Origin: Clostridium cavendishii DSM 21758
GTDB lineage: Bacteria; Bacillota; Clostridia; Clostridiales; Clostridiaceae
Direction: 5' to 3'
NCBI RefSeq assembly: GCF_900141845.1
Contig: NZ_FQZB01000003.1
Span: 124,001-188,000, forward strand
DNA length: 64,000 nucleotides
Under the pieces are notes generated by a model. That model saw nothing but the letters and a program-made list of their open reading frames with translations, did not search any database and was not told the origin of the DNA. Below are positions 18,139 through 28,374 of the stretch, in pieces. A program made the position numbers and the translations under genes. Positions within the stretch are counted from its first letter, which is position 1. Each line of letters opens with the position of its first letter.

Positions 18139-18174
18139 TGATAAAATTTTATCACGTTCAGCTTCAATTAGCAA
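18139..18174 (-). promoter_or_regulatory. Promoter with a palindromic operator for the peptide transporter
   Basis: TTGCTA (18169-18174), a 17-bp spacer and TAAAAT (18146-18151) on the minus strand. The perfect 16-bp palindrome TGATAAAATTTTATCA (18139-18154) covers the -10 box, the position of a repressor site. I do not recognise the regulator. In the rest of the gap (18175-18379) I see only AT-rich sequence. Confidence 0.5.
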
Positions 18175-18371
18175 CTTATTTTTGAATAAATTTTATTATT
18201 AAAAATTTAATAAATAAACAATTTCATTTTTAACAATATAGAAAATATCACTATTTAATCACAATGTTTATTTCGAAATTAATTTTATTTTCACTTATTG
18301 CAATATAAATTTTAACGTTAAATTACACTTTTTTTAATAAATTAAAAATTTCTATCTTTTATTTTTGCACT

Positions 18372-18413
18372 AAAAAGTAGGTTGAAAATTCACTATTTTT
18401 GAATTTTACAACC
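18372..18413 (-). terminator. Intrinsic terminator of the CAP-domain gene
   Basis: Inverted repeat of GGTTGAAAATTCA (18380-18392) with TGAATTTTACAACC (18400-18413, one bulge), followed on the minus strand by a T-rich stretch. It lies about 55 bp beyond the stop codon. Confidence 0.7.
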
Positions 18414-18467
18414 CACAAAAATTGCATTTTCATTAAATATATTTCTTTTTATAAAAATATATTTTTA

Positions 18468-19262
18468 TTATTTTGTATAAAACACTTGGGTGGCTTTTAT
18501 TAAATTCCCTTTCCTTGCCACTCCTATTCCTATTTCTTTAAAATTAGGGCTTAAAATATTAGCTCTATGCCCAGAAGAATTCATCCACATCTCCATAAAT
18601 TTACTTGCCATAGCTTCTGCTGAAAGGTTCATTCCATTGACCATTGCTATATTTTCTCCAACAGCACTATAATGAATTCCTCTTTTACTCATTACATCTT
18701 GTATATATCCATTTACAGGAGATTTATGATCAAAGTAATTCAACTCAATCATCTCTTTACTTTTCTCTCTAGCGAGCCCTGTCATTTGAGAGTTTAAAGT
18801 TAAGCCTGGTTGAGAAACTTTTGCTCTTTCAGCATTAACTTTAGTAAATATTATATTTTCAACATCTTGCCAGTAACTAATACTTGTATTAGTTGAACCA
18901 CTATTTGTATAATTAGGTTCTTTTTTTTGAATTACATTTGGATTTGAATTATTAGGCGCAGAAGGTGTTGGTGTAACATTTGGTTTAGGACTTGTTGGTG
19001 TTGGTGCCGGTGTAGGTGCTGGTGTTTCTGTCTTTGGCTTTTCTTCTGTCGGATTTATTTTTTGTTCAACTTCATCAGGTTTTCGTTCAACTTCATTTTG
19101 TTTTTTCTCATCTTTAATAGAATTATTTTTATTTTCATCAGTTTTTATAGCGACATTTGGCGCCTTATTAGTTGAAGGAATTCTTACACAAGCATAAACT
19201 ATTCCTCCAATTAAAAGAATACTTACTATTCCTAAAATAAATATTTTCTTTTTCTTGTTCAT
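18468..19262 (-). CDS. Secreted CAP/SCP-domain protein (YkwD-like)
   Basis: The 264-residue protein has an N-terminal signal/anchor helix (residues 6-27), a charged stretch, a proline/threonine-rich linker (about 75-105, repeated TPAP and TPTP units) and a C-terminal CAP domain (about 130-262) with the typical LAREKSKEM, YFDHKSPVNG, VGENIAM and MNSSGHRANIL motifs. This is the layout of clostridial cell-surface CAP proteins, whose function is unknown. ATG follows AGGAGG. It has its own terminator and a 260-bp upstream gap, so it is probably a single-gene unit inserted next to dnaJ. Confidence 0.9.
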   Translation of the reverse strand: MNKKKKIFILGIVSILLIGGIVYACVRIPSTNKAPNVAIKTDENKNNSIKDEKKQNEVERKPDEVEQKINPTEEKPKTETPAPTPAPTPTSPKPNVTPTPSAPNNSNPNVIQKKEPNYTNSGSTNTSISYWQDVENIIFTKVNAERAKVSQPGLTLNSQMTGLAREKSKEMIELNYFDHKSPVNGYIQDVMSKRGIHYSAVGENIAMVNGMNLSAEAMASKFMEMWMNSSGHRANILSPNFKEIGIGVARKGNLIKATQVFYTK

Positions 19263-19521
19263 AAAATCCCCTCCTAGTCTTATATAAACTTCCGAGTAGA
19301 TTTATTTTGTCCTATAATGAAATATTTTATAATATACTTTTCATTAAAAACTGTAGATGTCTAATGGATTCTAATCTATGATTATCCATCACCTACATTT
19401 ATTGTAAATGTCCAACTTTAAATTTGTAGTTATTTAAACTCATTATTTCTTTTTTTGTAATTTTATAACATATCAGTTAATATATTTAAATTTATTTTAT
19501 TCTATATTTTGTAGTTAAATT

Positions 19522-19567
19522 AAAGAAAGAGAACCCTTCTTTAAAACAATCAGGATTCTCTTTCTTT
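19522..19567 (-). terminator. Intrinsic terminator after dnaJ
   Basis: Long stem of AAAGAAAGAGAACC (19522-19535) with GGATTCTCTTTCTTT (19553-19567, one mismatch), seven bases beyond the dnaJ stop. It closes the heat-shock operon before the CAP-domain gene. Confidence 0.8.
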
Positions 19568-19573
19568 ATTATA

Positions 19574-20698
19574 CTAATGAAGTATCTTGTCAAAAAAACC
19601 TTTTTTACCTTTTCCATCTTCAGCTTTTTCTCCTGATGCTTCTAAAAAGGCTTCTAAAGCTTCTTTTTGTTTTTCATTTAAATTTTTAGGGACATCTACT
19701 ATAACATTAACATACTGGTCCCCCCTACCTGAAGAATTAACTCTAGGAACTCCCTTTCCTTTAAGTCTAAACAAAGTTCCTGGTTGAGTTCCTGCAGGTA
19801 CAGTATATTTAACATCTCCATCTACTGTAGCAACTTTAATTTCTGTTCCTAAAGCAGCTTTAGCCATATTTAATTTGTAATCTATATACAAATCAAAGCC
19901 TTGTCTCTTAAACACCTTTGATGGAGTTACATTTATCTTTATATAAAGATCTCCAGCTGGACCACCATTTGCCCCATGTTCTCCTTGACCTCTTAGAGGC
20001 ATTACATTACCAGTATCCACACCTGCTGGTATTGCAACTTTTATCTTTCTAGTTTTACGAACTTTTCCTTTTCCTTTACAATCATTACATGGTGTTTCTA
20101 TAATTTTTCCTTTTCCACCACAGACGTCACATGTTGTATTAGATACAAAACTACCTAACGGAGTTTGTCTTTGAACTCTTATTTGTCCCGAACCATTACA
20201 TTTAGTACAAGTTTTTGGACTTGTTCCAGCTTTAGCTCCTGATCCATTACAAGTTTCACAATTTTCACTTCTTGTTATAGAAATTTCTTTTTCAACTCCA
20301 AATACTGCTTCTTCAAAACTTAGAGTAACTACATACTCCATATCAGCTCCTCTTTGAGGACCATTTCTTCTTCTTCCACCTCCGCCGAAGCCACCTCCGA
20401 AGAAACTTTCAAAAATATCTCCAAAACCACCCATTTCAGAGAAATCAAAACCTCCAGCATTAAATCCGCCTGAACCAAAATCAGTATGACCAAATTGATC
20501 ATATTGCGCCTTCTTTTGAGGATCACTTAATACTTGATACGCTTCGTTTAATTCCTTAAATTTCTCTTCTGCTTCTTTATCTCCCGGATTTCTATCAGGA
20601 TGATATTTTAAAGCTTGCTTCCTAAACGCTCTCTTTATTTCATCGTCTGAAGCTCCTTTTTCAAGTCCTAACAGTTCATAATAATCTTGTTTTGCCAC
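19574..20698 (-). CDS. dnaJ: Chaperone protein DnaJ
   Basis: DnaJ delivers substrates to DnaK and stimulates its ATPase. The 374 residues contain the J domain with YHPDRNPGD (about 31-39), a Gly/Phe-rich linker (about 75-115), four CXXCXGXG zinc repeats ([32 protein letters not shown]; about 145-210) and the C-terminal substrate-binding domains. The start is GTG at 20696-20698, nine bases after AGGTGG. Unusually, a terminator and a structured 104-bp element separate it from dnaK (244-bp gap), so its mRNA level may differ from that of dnaK. Confidence 0.97.
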   Translation of the reverse strand: MAKQDYYELLGLEKGASDDEIKRAFRKQALKYHPDRNPGDKEAEEKFKELNEAYQVLSDPQKKAQYDQFGHTDFGSGGFNAGGFDFSEMGGFGDIFESFFGGGFGGGGRRRNGPQRGADMEYVVTLSFEEAVFGVEKEISITRSENCETCNGSGAKAGTSPKTCTKCNGSGQIRVQRQTPLGSFVSNTTCDVCGGKGKIIETPCNDCKGKGKVRKTRKIKVAIPAGVDTGNVMPLRGQGEHGANGGPAGDLYIKINVTPSKVFKRQGFDLYIDYKLNMAKAALGTEIKVATVDGDVKYTVPAGTQPGTLFRLKGKGVPRVNSSGRGDQYVNVIVDVPKNLNEKQKEALEAFLEASGEKAEDGKGKKGFFDKILH

Positions 20699-20734
20699 AA
20701 GTTTTCACCACCTATATAATTTTAAACCATACTT

Positions 20735-20838
20735 ATTCTAATGAAACTCTTACTTACTAAATTAGTAAGATCACACTTAAATAATAAGTTCGAATATCCA
20801 AATTTAAATTTGAACTTCCACTTAACTTCATTTAGAAT
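20735..20838 (-). repeat. Structured dnaK-dnaJ intergenic element with a repeat copy
   Basis: An outer inverted repeat (ATTCTAATGAA at 20735-20745 with TTCATTTAGAAT at 20827-20838) encloses two hairpins: the palindromic TTACTAAATTAGTAA and a copy of the window's stem-loop repeat (20783-20823; inner stem CAAATTT at 20799-20805 with AAATTTG at 20806-20812). As RNA this can fold into a three-way junction between the dnaK terminator and the dnaJ ribosome-binding site. Confidence 0.6.
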
Positions 20839-20865
20839 GTTATTTTACTCTATATATTACTTAGA

Positions 20866-20892
20866 AAAAGGGAAGACGGTTTGCCTTCCCTT
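20866..20892 (-). terminator. Intrinsic terminator between dnaK and dnaJ
   Basis: Stem AAGGGAAG (20868-20875) with CTTCCCTT (20885-20892), followed by a T run on the minus strand. It lies about 50 bp past the dnaK stop, so part of the hrcA-grpE-dnaK message should end before dnaJ. Confidence 0.8.
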
Positions 20893-20942
20893 AATAATAT
20901 ACTTTTTTATTATATCAAAAATTTTAAATTTATAAAACTAAA

Positions 20943-22793
20943 TTATTTATCTTCTTCTACTTTAAAATCAGCATCTACTACATTATCATCATGAGGTGCT
21001 CCTGTATTTGCTCCACCCATGTTGTTTGGATCAAATCCTTCTGCTCCTGGTGCTCCACCATTTTGAGCATAGATTTTTGAAGATACAGCATAGAATTCTT
21101 GTGTTAATTCATCCATAGCTTTTTTGATAGCTTCTAAATCATCACTATCTTTTATCTTTTTAACTTCTTCAAGTTTAGCTTCTATTTTAGCCTTGTCTTC
21201 AGCTGATACTTTATCACCAAGTTCTTTTAATGTAGATTCTGTTTGATAAACTACTTGTTCAGCATTATTTTTAACTTCTATTGATTCTTTTCTCTTCTTA
21301 TCTTCTTCAGCAAATCTTTCAGCTTCTTTTACTGCTTTATCTATTTCATCATCACTTAAGTTAGTTGAAGCAGTTATTGTAACGTTAGCTTCTTTACCTG
21401 TTCCTTTATCTACTGCTGATACTTTAACTATACCATTAGCATCTATATCAAAAGTAACTTCAATTTGTGGAATTCCTCTTGGCGCTGGAGCTATTCCTGA
21501 TAGAGTGAATCTACCTAAAGTTTTATTATCAGCTGCCATTTGTCTTTCACCTTGAACTATATGAATTTCAACAGATGTTTGACCATCAGCTGCAGTTGAG
21601 AATACTTGACTCTTTCTTGCAGGTATTGTAGTATTTCTTTCTATTAAAGCAGTAGCTATTCCACCTAAAGTTTCAATTCCTAAAGTTAATGGAGTAACAT
21701 CTAATAATAATACATCTTTAACTTCTCCAGTTAATACTCCAGCTTGAATAGCAGCTCCCATAGCTACAACTTCATCTGGGTTAACTCCTTTTGAAGGTTC
21801 TTTTCCTGTAAAGTTCTTAACAGCATCTACTACTGCTGGTATTCTTGTAGAACCACCAACTAATATTACTTTATCTACATCGCCTAATGATACATTTCCT
21901 GCACTTAAAGCTTCTTTCATTATATCTATAGTCTTTTTAACCAAATCTGCTGTTAACTCATTGAATTTAGCTCTAGTTAAAGTCATATCAATATGCTTTG
22001 GACCTGTTGCATCAGCAGTTATAAATGGTAAATTGATTATAGTTTGAGTAGATGATGATAATTCTATCTTAGCTTTTTCTGCTGCTTCTTTTAATCTTTG
22101 AAGAGCCATTTTATCATTTCTTAAATCTATTCCATATTGACCTTTGAAATCATCAGCTATATGATTCATTATTCTTTGGTCAAAGTCATCTCCACCAAGT
22201 CTTGCATCACCTTTAGTTGATATAACTTCAAATACACCATCACCAAGGTCTAATATAGATACATCGAATGTACCACCACCTAGGTCATAAACTAATATTT
22301 TATGAGCTTCTTCCATTTTATCTAATCCATAAGCAAGTGACGCAGCTGTTGGTTCATTGATTATTCTTAATACTTCTAAACCAGCTATTTTACCAGCATC
22401 TTTAGTTGCTTGTCTTTCAGCATCATTAAAGTAAGCTGGAACTGTTATAACAGCTTGATTAACTGTTTCTCCTAAATAAGCTTCTGCATCAGCTTTAATT
22501 TTTTGAAGTATCATTGCTGATATTTCTTGTGGAGTATAATCTTTTCCTTCTATATTTACTTTATGGTTTGTTCCCATTTCTCTTTTTATTGAGATTATAG
22601 TTTTATCTGGGTTTGTTATCGCCTGTCTCTTAGCTACTTGACCCACTAGTCTTTCTCCACTTGCTTGGAAAGAAACTACTGATGGAGTAGTTCTAGCTCC
22701 TTCTGAGTTAGTTATAACTACTGGTTCTCCACCTTCCATAACTGATACACATGAATTTGTTGTTCCTAAGTCAATTCCTATTATTTTAGCCAT
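20943..22793 (-). CDS. dnaK: Chaperone protein DnaK (Hsp70)
   Basis: This ATP-dependent chaperone is 616 residues long, as usual for Firmicutes, which lack part of subdomain IIB. The nucleotide-binding domain starts with [15 protein letters not shown] and contains [15 protein letters not shown] and [10 protein letters not shown]; the linker is [20 protein letters not shown] near residue 355; the substrate domain and helical lid follow, with an acidic tail ending VEEDK. ATG follows AAGGAGG. It is 66 bp after grpE in the CIRCE-controlled operon. Confidence 0.99.
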   Translation of the reverse strand: MAKIIGIDLGTTNSCVSVMEGGEPVVITNSEGARTTPSVVSFQASGERLVGQVAKRQAITNPDKTIISIKREMGTNHKVNIEGKDYTPQEISAMILQKIKADAEAYLGETVNQAVITVPAYFNDAERQATKDAGKIAGLEVLRIINEPTAASLAYGLDKMEEAHKILVYDLGGGTFDVSILDLGDGVFEVISTKGDARLGGDDFDQRIMNHIADDFKGQYGIDLRNDKMALQRLKEAAEKAKIELSSSTQTIINLPFITADATGPKHIDMTLTRAKFNELTADLVKKTIDIMKEALSAGNVSLGDVDKVILVGGSTRIPAVVDAVKNFTGKEPSKGVNPDEVVAMGAAIQAGVLTGEVKDVLLLDVTPLTLGIETLGGIATALIERNTTIPARKSQVFSTAADGQTSVEIHIVQGERQMAADNKTLGRFTLSGIAPAPRGIPQIEVTFDIDANGIVKVSAVDKGTGKEANVTITASTNLSDDEIDKAVKEAERFAEEDKKRKESIEVKNNAEQVVYQTESTLKELGDKVSAEDKAKIEAKLEEVKKIKDSDDLEAIKKAMDELTQEFYAVSSKIYAQNGGAPGAEGFDPNNMGGANTGAPHDDNVVDADFKVEEDK

Positions 22794-22859
22794 AATATAT
22801 ATCCTCCTTAATATTATCCTTTTTAATTAATTTATATTTAATTTTTGAATTTTACTATA

Positions 22860-23480
22860 TTAATTAGCAACCTTAACCATTGTATGTCTGATTACCTTAT
22901 CACCTTTTTTATATCCCTTTTGGAATACTTCTGCTACAACATTTTGCTCTAAATTTGAATCTTCTACATGCATAACTGCTTGATGTAAATTTGGATCAAA
23001 TCCATTATCTGTTTCTATTTCAGTAACTCCAAGCTTCTCAAAAGCTACTTGGAATTGTCTAATTGTCATTTCAATACCTTTTTTAAGGTCTTCAACACTT
23101 CCATCCACAGCTACTGCTCTTTCAAGATTGTCAAGTACAGGTAACATTTCTTTAAGTATATCCTCACAAGCTCCTACATAAATACTCTCTTTTTCTTTAG
23201 TAGTTCTTTTTCTATAATTGTCATATTCAGCATTTAATCTTAAAAGTCTTTCTTTTAAAGCTTCTTGTTCATTTGAAAGTTTCTTTTTATCATTTCTTAA
23301 TTTAAACACTTCTTCTTTTAAAACCTCTGTTTCATCTAATTCGAACTCTAAATCTTCAAGGACTTCTGAAACTTCTGGAGTTTCTGGAGTTTCTTCATTC
23401 TCTAAATTTCCTTCTAGGTTTTCATCTTGGATTTTGTCTTTTTTTTCTTCATTTAAATCTTGCTCTTTTTTTTCTTCCAT
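22860..23480 (-). CDS. grpE: Nucleotide exchange factor GrpE
   Basis: GrpE releases ADP from DnaK. The 206-residue protein has a long acidic, glutamate-rich N-terminal segment (1-60), the dimerising coiled-coil helix (about 60-115, with YDNYRKRTTKEKESI) and the C-terminal beta domain (VTEIETDNGFDPNLHQAVMH, GYKKGDKVIRHTMVKV). ATG is preceded by GAGGTG at a rather long spacing. It lies between hrcA and dnaK. Confidence 0.97.
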   Translation of the reverse strand: MEEKKEQDLNEEKKDKIQDENLEGNLENEETPETPEVSEVLEDLEFELDETEVLKEEVFKLRNDKKKLSNEQEALKERLLRLNAEYDNYRKRTTKEKESIYVGACEDILKEMLPVLDNLERAVAVDGSVEDLKKGIEMTIRQFQVAFEKLGVTEIETDNGFDPNLHQAVMHVEDSNLEQNVVAEVFQKGYKKGDKVIRHTMVKVAN

Positions 23481-23554
23481 AACTTAAATTAACACCTCAT
23501 TTTCATTTATTACATATAATCTACTATATATTAGAATAAACTATATTCACTAAG

Positions 23555-24577
23555 TTAAATATTTTTATTCAAAGTTTCATTTAACTCTTTCATCACTTCA
23601 GTCATTATAGCAACAACTTTAGAATAGTTTATTCTTCGAGGCCCTATAAGCCCTATAGTTCCAATCGGTTTATCTCCTAAGAAATACACTGCCGATATAA
23701 CACTACATTCCTTGGCTTCCGGAATGAAATTCTCATCCCCAATTCTAATTGTAATATCATTATCAGTTTTTATTAACTTAGAAACATAATCCTTATTATA
23801 AAGTAAATTTAATATTTCCTTAGCTCTATCAATGTCATTATACTCCGGATAATTAAATATATTAGTTGTTCCTTCCATATACACTTCTTGTTGATCTTCT
23901 TCAGAATTTAAAGCTTCATAAAGCGTTGGTATCAGAGCGTTAAAAATATCTTCAAAATTAGTTAAATCATTTTTCAAATCATTTATAACCTGTAAATTCA
24001 TTTCCTCAATAGTAAGATTTTTAAGTTTTTTATTTATAATATTGTTTATTTTACTTAAATCTTCACTAGTAGGAATTTTACTAACTTTTAATATATTATT
24101 TTTTATAACTCCACTATCTGTTACCATTACACAAAGTATACTAGTATCCACTTGTATAAGCTGTATAGATTTTATTGAACTTTTTCTAACAGATGCTTTA
24201 TTAGCTACACACGTTAAGTTTGTAAGCTCAGATAAAAGTGAACTCGCTTGTTTTACAACTTTATCAACTTCATATAATGTGGCATCTAGAATACATTTTC
24301 TTATTCTAAGTTCTTCTTCCATACTTAGTCTTTCATATTCCATTATCCTATCTACATAAAGTCTGTAGCCTTTACTAGAAGGAACTCTTCCTGCTGATGT
24401 ATGAGGTTGTTCTAAAAATCCCATATCCTCTAAGTCAGCCATTTCATTTCTTATAGTAGCTGAACTTATTCCTAAATCATACCTTTTAGCGATAGTCCTT
24501 GAACCTACAGGTTCTCCAGTATTTATATAATCACTTATTATAGCCTGTAGAATTTTTAATTTTCTTTCATCTATCAC
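23555..24577 (-). CDS. hrcA: Heat-inducible transcription repressor HrcA
   Basis: HrcA binds CIRCE operators and represses the class I heat-shock genes; GroEL-aided folding keeps it active. The winged-helix domain ([33 protein letters not shown], about 20-55) is followed by the GAF-like domain and the C-terminal [15 protein letters not shown] chose the GTG at 24575-24577, which gives the family N terminus [14 protein letters not shown] with AGAGGTG six bases upstream; the ATG two codons earlier touches the ribosome-binding site. It heads the operon and regulates itself through the CIRCE at 24595-24621. Confidence 0.96.
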   Translation of the reverse strand: MIDERKLKILQAIISDYINTGEPVGSRTIAKRYDLGISSATIRNEMADLEDMGFLEQPHTSAGRVPSSKGYRLYVDRIMEYERLSMEEELRIRKCILDATLYEVDKVVKQASSLLSELTNLTCVANKASVRKSSIKSIQLIQVDTSILCVMVTDSGVIKNNILKVSKIPTSEDLSKINNIINKKLKNLTIEEMNLQVINDLKNDLTNFEDIFNALIPTLYEALNSEEDQQEVYMEGTTNIFNYPEYNDIDRAKEILNLLYNKDYVSKLIKTDNDITIRIGDENFIPEAKECSVISAVYFLGDKPIGTIGLIGPRRINYSKVVAIMTEVMKELNETLNKNI

Positions 24578-24594
24578 TAACATCACCTCTTTTG

Positions 24595-24621
24595 TTAGCA
24601 CTCATTAAATCTGAGTGCTAA
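24595..24621 (-). promoter_or_regulatory. CIRCE operator of the hrcA operon
   Basis: Perfect match to TTAGCACTC, nine bases, GAGTGCTAA. It sits at the predicted transcription start, between the sigma-A promoter and the hrcA ribosome-binding site, the classical HrcA repression site. Confidence 0.97.
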
Positions 24622-24634
24622 TGACTACACTTAA

Positions 24635-24663
24635 AATATATTATTATTCTATAAATTTGTCAA
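24635..24663 (-). promoter_or_regulatory. Sigma-A promoter of hrcA-grpE-dnaK
   Basis: TTGACA (24658-24663), a 17-bp spacer and TATATT (24635-24640) on the minus strand. On the plus strand the same bases give TTGTCA (24657-24662), 17 bp and TATTAA (24680-24685), a possible divergent promoter. Confidence 0.85.
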
Positions 24664-24817
24664 TTGTATTTAATTTTAATATTAACTTTAAACGGTTATT
24701 TATAGATTATTTAATAAAAATATCTTAATAAAGCTCTTTTTTTCTCTTATTTAGTAACTATTATTCTTTTTTAGATTATTCTAATTAAATTTACAATTTA
24801 AATCACAATATACCAAG

Positions 24818-24859
24818 AAGGCTAAGGTTCACTATTAATATGTACCTTAACCTTTTTTT
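24818..24859 (+). terminator. Orphan plus-strand intrinsic terminator
   Basis: Stem AAGGCTAAGGT (24818-24828) with ACCTTAACCTT (24844-24854) followed by seven T on the plus strand. No plus-strand gene precedes it; minus-strand sequence beyond the hairpin is not T-rich, so it is not a good hemW terminator. It could end a short RNA from the possible plus promoter at 24657-24685. I see no gene in 24860-25034. Confidence 0.65.
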
Positions 24860-25034
24860 ATATTCAGACTTTTTATCCTATTTCATAAAATATCATTCCT
24901 GTATAATCGTCTATTTCGTTTTATATTAAGTCAATATAGTATAATAAATCTCATAATTATCACTAGGTTCTATTTCCATTGTTTAAAACAAAGTATATTT
25001 TCTCCACTTGGTTAATTCTTTTCATTCATAAACC

Positions 25035-26162
25035 TTAATTTAGCAAAAACTCACTCATAACATTATTAGAAAATTCTATCCCTTTTTTAGTAAGATAAAC
25101 TCTTCCATATTCTCTTTTTAATAAACCACAATCTATATATTTTTTTAACACTGTTCCATAAACCTCATCAATATTAATTTTAAATCTTTTTCTAAATTCA
25201 TATTCCTCAATTCCTTTGATTTTTCTAAGTCCCATAAACATGAATTCCTCAATATTGTCTTTATTAGAATTCTCTATAACTTCCTCATAAGCACTTTTAT
25301 TATTCTTAATAGCTCTTATATAATCTTCTATAAGACTAAAGTTTTTTAACCTCTTTCCATTTATATAAGAGGCTGCAGATGATCCTACACCAATCCACTT
25401 ATCCATATTCCAATAAACTAAATTATGTTTGCATTCTAAATTATGTTTCGCATAGTTTGATATTTCATATTGTTCATACCCTGCGTCTTTCAGCATATTT
25501 AATGTTAGATTATACATATTTCTTTCATCATCTTCGGCTGGAATCAATAGTTTTCCTTCTTCATCCATATTATAAAAAGGTGTACCTTCTTCAATTATAA
25601 GACTATATGCTGAAATATGTTCTGGATTAAGTTTAATAACTTCCTCCAAAGTTTCCTTCCAATTTGATAGAGTTTGAGTTGGTAATCCAAACATAAGATC
25701 TGCATTTATATTATTAAACCCAAGCTCTCTAGCCATCTTAAAATTCTCTTTAAATTCTTCAAAATTATGTATTCTACCAATACCTTTTAAAAGACTTGGC
25801 TGAATAGCCTGGAGTCCCATGCTGATTCTATTAACCCCAAATTCCTTCATAAGATTTAATTTTTCATAATTTAAACTACCTGGATTACATTCAATAGTAA
25901 ACTCCAAGTTGCTATTCAAATTAAGTTTTTTTATAGTTTCTAGTATTTTTTTCATAAACTTAGGTTCTAAATAACTTGGGGTTCCTCCACCTATAAATAT
26001 AGTTTGTATTTCATAAAGCTTACACTTCTCTTGTATTTCTTGTATTAAACATTCTACATATTCTTCTACTAAATACTCTTTTCCTGCATATGAAGGAAAA
26101 TCACAGTAAAAACACTTTCTTTTACAAAAAGGAATATGTACATATAATGAAATTTTGTCCAT
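25035..26162 (-). CDS. hemW: HemW-type heme chaperone, radical SAM family
   Basis: Once annotated as oxygen-independent coproporphyrinogen oxidase, this family acts as a heme chaperone. The radical-SAM cluster cysteines are Cys13, Cys17 and Cys20 in CKRKCFYCDF; the residue after the last Cys is Asp, not the extra Cys seen in true HemN. GGGTPSYL (S-adenosylmethionine site) and RISMGLQAIQ follow, with a C-terminal HemN_C domain. I chose ATG at 26160-26162, which has AGGAGG just upstream; a start 15 codons earlier would run through it. It lies between lepA and hrcA, the conserved position. Confidence 0.94.
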   Translation of the reverse strand: MDKISLYVHIPFCKRKCFYCDFPSYAGKEYLVEEYVECLIQEIQEKCKLYEIQTIFIGGGTPSYLEPKFMKKILETIKKLNLNSNLEFTIECNPGSLNYEKLNLMKEFGVNRISMGLQAIQPSLLKGIGRIHNFEEFKENFKMARELGFNNINADLMFGLPTQTLSNWKETLEEVIKLNPEHISAYSLIIEEGTPFYNMDEEGKLLIPAEDDERNMYNLTLNMLKDAGYEQYEISNYAKHNLECKHNLVYWNMDKWIGVGSSAASYINGKRLKNFSLIEDYIRAIKNNKSAYEEVIENSNKDNIEEFMFMGLRKIKGIEEYEFRKRFKINIDEVYGTVLKKYIDCGLLKREYGRVYLTKKGIEFSNNVMSEFLLN

Positions 26163-26390
26163 AAAGCCTCCTAACTTTAAATCGTCTTTGTTATTAATTA
26201 TTCCCATACATTTTTCTTATCACTAATTTGTGGTGCTACAAAAATATATCTTAAAATTTTATATAGCTTTTAATTACCCAAAAGCCTTGACATAGAATAG
26301 TCCCTTTTATCCTTATTTATATTTTCTTAATTATAACAATGAGAGTATCATAAAACAATAATTCATAAATATATTTAAAATAAAAATCTA

Positions 26391-26422
26391 AAAAAGAGGC
26401 TGAACTCTTTAGAGTTCGCCTC
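26391..26422 (-). terminator. Intrinsic terminator of lepA
   Basis: Stem GAGGCTGAACTC (26396-26407) with GAGTTCGCCTC (26412-26422, one bulged base), followed by TTTTT on the minus strand. It lies 10 bp past the lepA stop. Confidence 0.85.
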
Positions 26423-26432
26423 CTATTTAAAA

Positions 26433-28238
26433 TTAATCAACTTTAAGTATTGTCATAAATGCTTCTTGAGGAACTTCAACTGAACCAAGCTGTCTCATTC
26501 TCTTCTTACCTTCTTTTTGCTTTTCAAGAAGTTTCTTCTTTCTTGAAATATCTCCACCATAACATTTAGCAAGTACGTCTTTTCTCATAGCCTTAACTGT
26601 TTCTCTAGCTATAATCTTACTCCCTACAGCTGCTTGAATAGGAATTTCAAATTGATGTCTTGGTATTATTTCTTTAAGTTTTTCAGCAATACTCTTACCT
26701 CTTTGATATGCTCTTTCTTCTGGAACTATCATAGATAAAGCATCTACTGATTCCCCATTCAATAGCAAATCAAGTTTAACTAATTTAGCTGCTTCATAAC
26801 CTTTTAATTCATAATCTAAAGAAGCATATCCTTTTGTTCTTGATTTTAAAGTATCAAAGAAATCATATACAATTTCATTTAAAGGTATCTCATAGTGGAT
26901 AACTACTCTAGTTTCCTCTACATATTGCATATCTATAAATTTTCCTCTTCTTTCCTGACAAAGATCCATAATTGCTCCTACATAATCTGAAGGACTTATT
27001 ATAGAAGCCTTTACTATAGGTTCTTCCATAAGTTCTATTTCAGTAGCTGGTGGTAAATTTGTCGGGTTTGTAAGATCTATACGTTCACCATCAGTCTTAG
27101 TGATTTTGTAAATAACAGATGGTGCTGTAGTTATAATATCAAGATTGAATTCTCTTTCTATTCTCTCTTGAATTATCTCCATGTGTAATAACCCTAAAAA
27201 ACCACATCTAAACCCAAAACCTAAAGCTATAGAAGTTTCTGGTTCAAAAGCTAATGCAGCATCATTTATTTGAAGCTTATCTAATGCATCTCTAAGCTCT
27301 CCATATTTAGCTCCATCAACTGGATATATACCTGAATAAACCATAGGTATCGCCGGTTTATAACCTTCTAAAGCCTCTTCTGTTTGTCTATCTGCTTCTG
27401 TTACAGTATCTCCAACCCTAGCATCTTTAACATTTTTTATAGATGCTGTTATATAACCAACATCACCTGCGCTTAATTCATTTACTTGAAGCATAGCTGG
27501 TGTAAATACTCCAACTTCAGTAACTTCATAAACTTTTCCTGTTGCCATAAACTTTATTTTTGTTCCTATTTTAACTGTTCCATCCATAACTCTTACATGT
27601 GATACAACACCCTTGTAACTATCATAATAAGAATCAAAAATAAGTGCTTTTAATGGAGCAGTCTCATCTCCACCTGGAGCTGGTACCTTTTCTACTACAG
27701 CTTCTAAAACATCCTCGATATTTAAACCAGTCTTCGCTGATATTAAAGGTGCATCTTGTGCCTCTATGCCTATAATATCTTCTATTTCTTGTTTTATCTC
27801 ATCTGGTCTTGCACTTGGAAGATCTATCTTATTTATAACAGGCACTATTTCCAAATTATTATCTAATGCTAAATAACAGTTAGCAAGCGTTTGTGCTTGT
27901 ATTCCTTGTGTTGCATCAACTACAAGTATTGCACCCTCACAAGCAGCTAAGCTTCTTGATACCTCATATGTAAAATCCACATGACCTGGAGTATCTATAA
28001 GATTTAATATATATTCTTCTCCACTTTCTCTTCTATATATAAGTCTTGCAGCCTGAGATTTTATAGTAATTCCTCTTTCTTTTTCAAGCTCCATTGTATC
28101 TAAAACTTGTTCTTCCATCTCTCTTTTTGTTAATGTCCCTGTTTTTTCAAGTAATCTATCTGCTAAGGTAGATTTACCATGGTCTATATGCGCTACGATT
28201 GAAAAATTTCTAATATATTGTCTTCTATTATTACTCAT
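26433..28238 (-). CDS. lepA: Elongation factor 4 (LepA)
   Basis: This ribosomal GTPase helps translation and 30S biogenesis. The 601-residue protein has AHIDHGKST (G1, about 16-24), the RGITI switch I segment, DTPGHVDF (G3), NKID (G4), EF-G-like domains II, III and V, and the LepA-specific C-terminal domain ending [20 protein letters not shown] follows GGAGCGGG at a normal spacing. It has its own promoter and terminator. Confidence 0.98.
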   Translation of the reverse strand: MSNNRRQYIRNFSIVAHIDHGKSTLADRLLEKTGTLTKREMEEQVLDTMELEKERGITIKSQAARLIYRRESGEEYILNLIDTPGHVDFTYEVSRSLAACEGAILVVDATQGIQAQTLANCYLALDNNLEIVPVINKIDLPSARPDEIKQEIEDIIGIEAQDAPLISAKTGLNIEDVLEAVVEKVPAPGGDETAPLKALIFDSYYDSYKGVVSHVRVMDGTVKIGTKIKFMATGKVYEVTEVGVFTPAMLQVNELSAGDVGYITASIKNVKDARVGDTVTEADRQTEEALEGYKPAIPMVYSGIYPVDGAKYGELRDALDKLQINDAALAFEPETSIALGFGFRCGFLGLLHMEIIQERIEREFNLDIITTAPSVIYKITKTDGERIDLTNPTNLPPATEIELMEEPIVKASIISPSDYVGAIMDLCQERRGKFIDMQYVEETRVVIHYEIPLNEIVYDFFDTLKSRTKGYASLDYELKGYEAAKLVKLDLLLNGESVDALSMIVPEERAYQRGKSIAEKLKEIIPRHQFEIPIQAAVGSKIIARETVKAMRKDVLAKCYGGDISRKKKLLEKQKEGKKRMRQLGSVEVPQEAFMTILKVD

Positions 28239-28314
28239 ATCTTAACCCGCTCCTAAAAACAAATAATTTGTTTTCCGAACAGTTTTCACCCCCATGCAAA
28301 ATAAGTCAAAATAA

Positions 28315-28345
28315 ATTATATCACAATACACTTAATTTTTGTCAA
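28315..28345 (-). promoter_or_regulatory. Probable sigma-A promoter for lepA
   Basis: TTGACA (28340-28345) and TATAAT (28315-28320) on the minus strand are both perfect, but the spacer is 19 bp, two more than optimal. Confidence 0.55.
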
Positions 28346-28374
28346 CATAAATCAAACTTTTATATTTTATTTTT

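Noticed and set aside
18468..19262. CAP-domain protein as a lipoprotein
   Set aside because: The residues before the N-terminal Cys (IVYAC) do not form a good lipobox; a plain signal/anchor helix is more likely.
20329..20526. Second minus-strand frame within dnaJ
   Set aside because: It overlaps the Gly-rich region of dnaJ in another frame; the sequence has low complexity and no ribosome-binding site.
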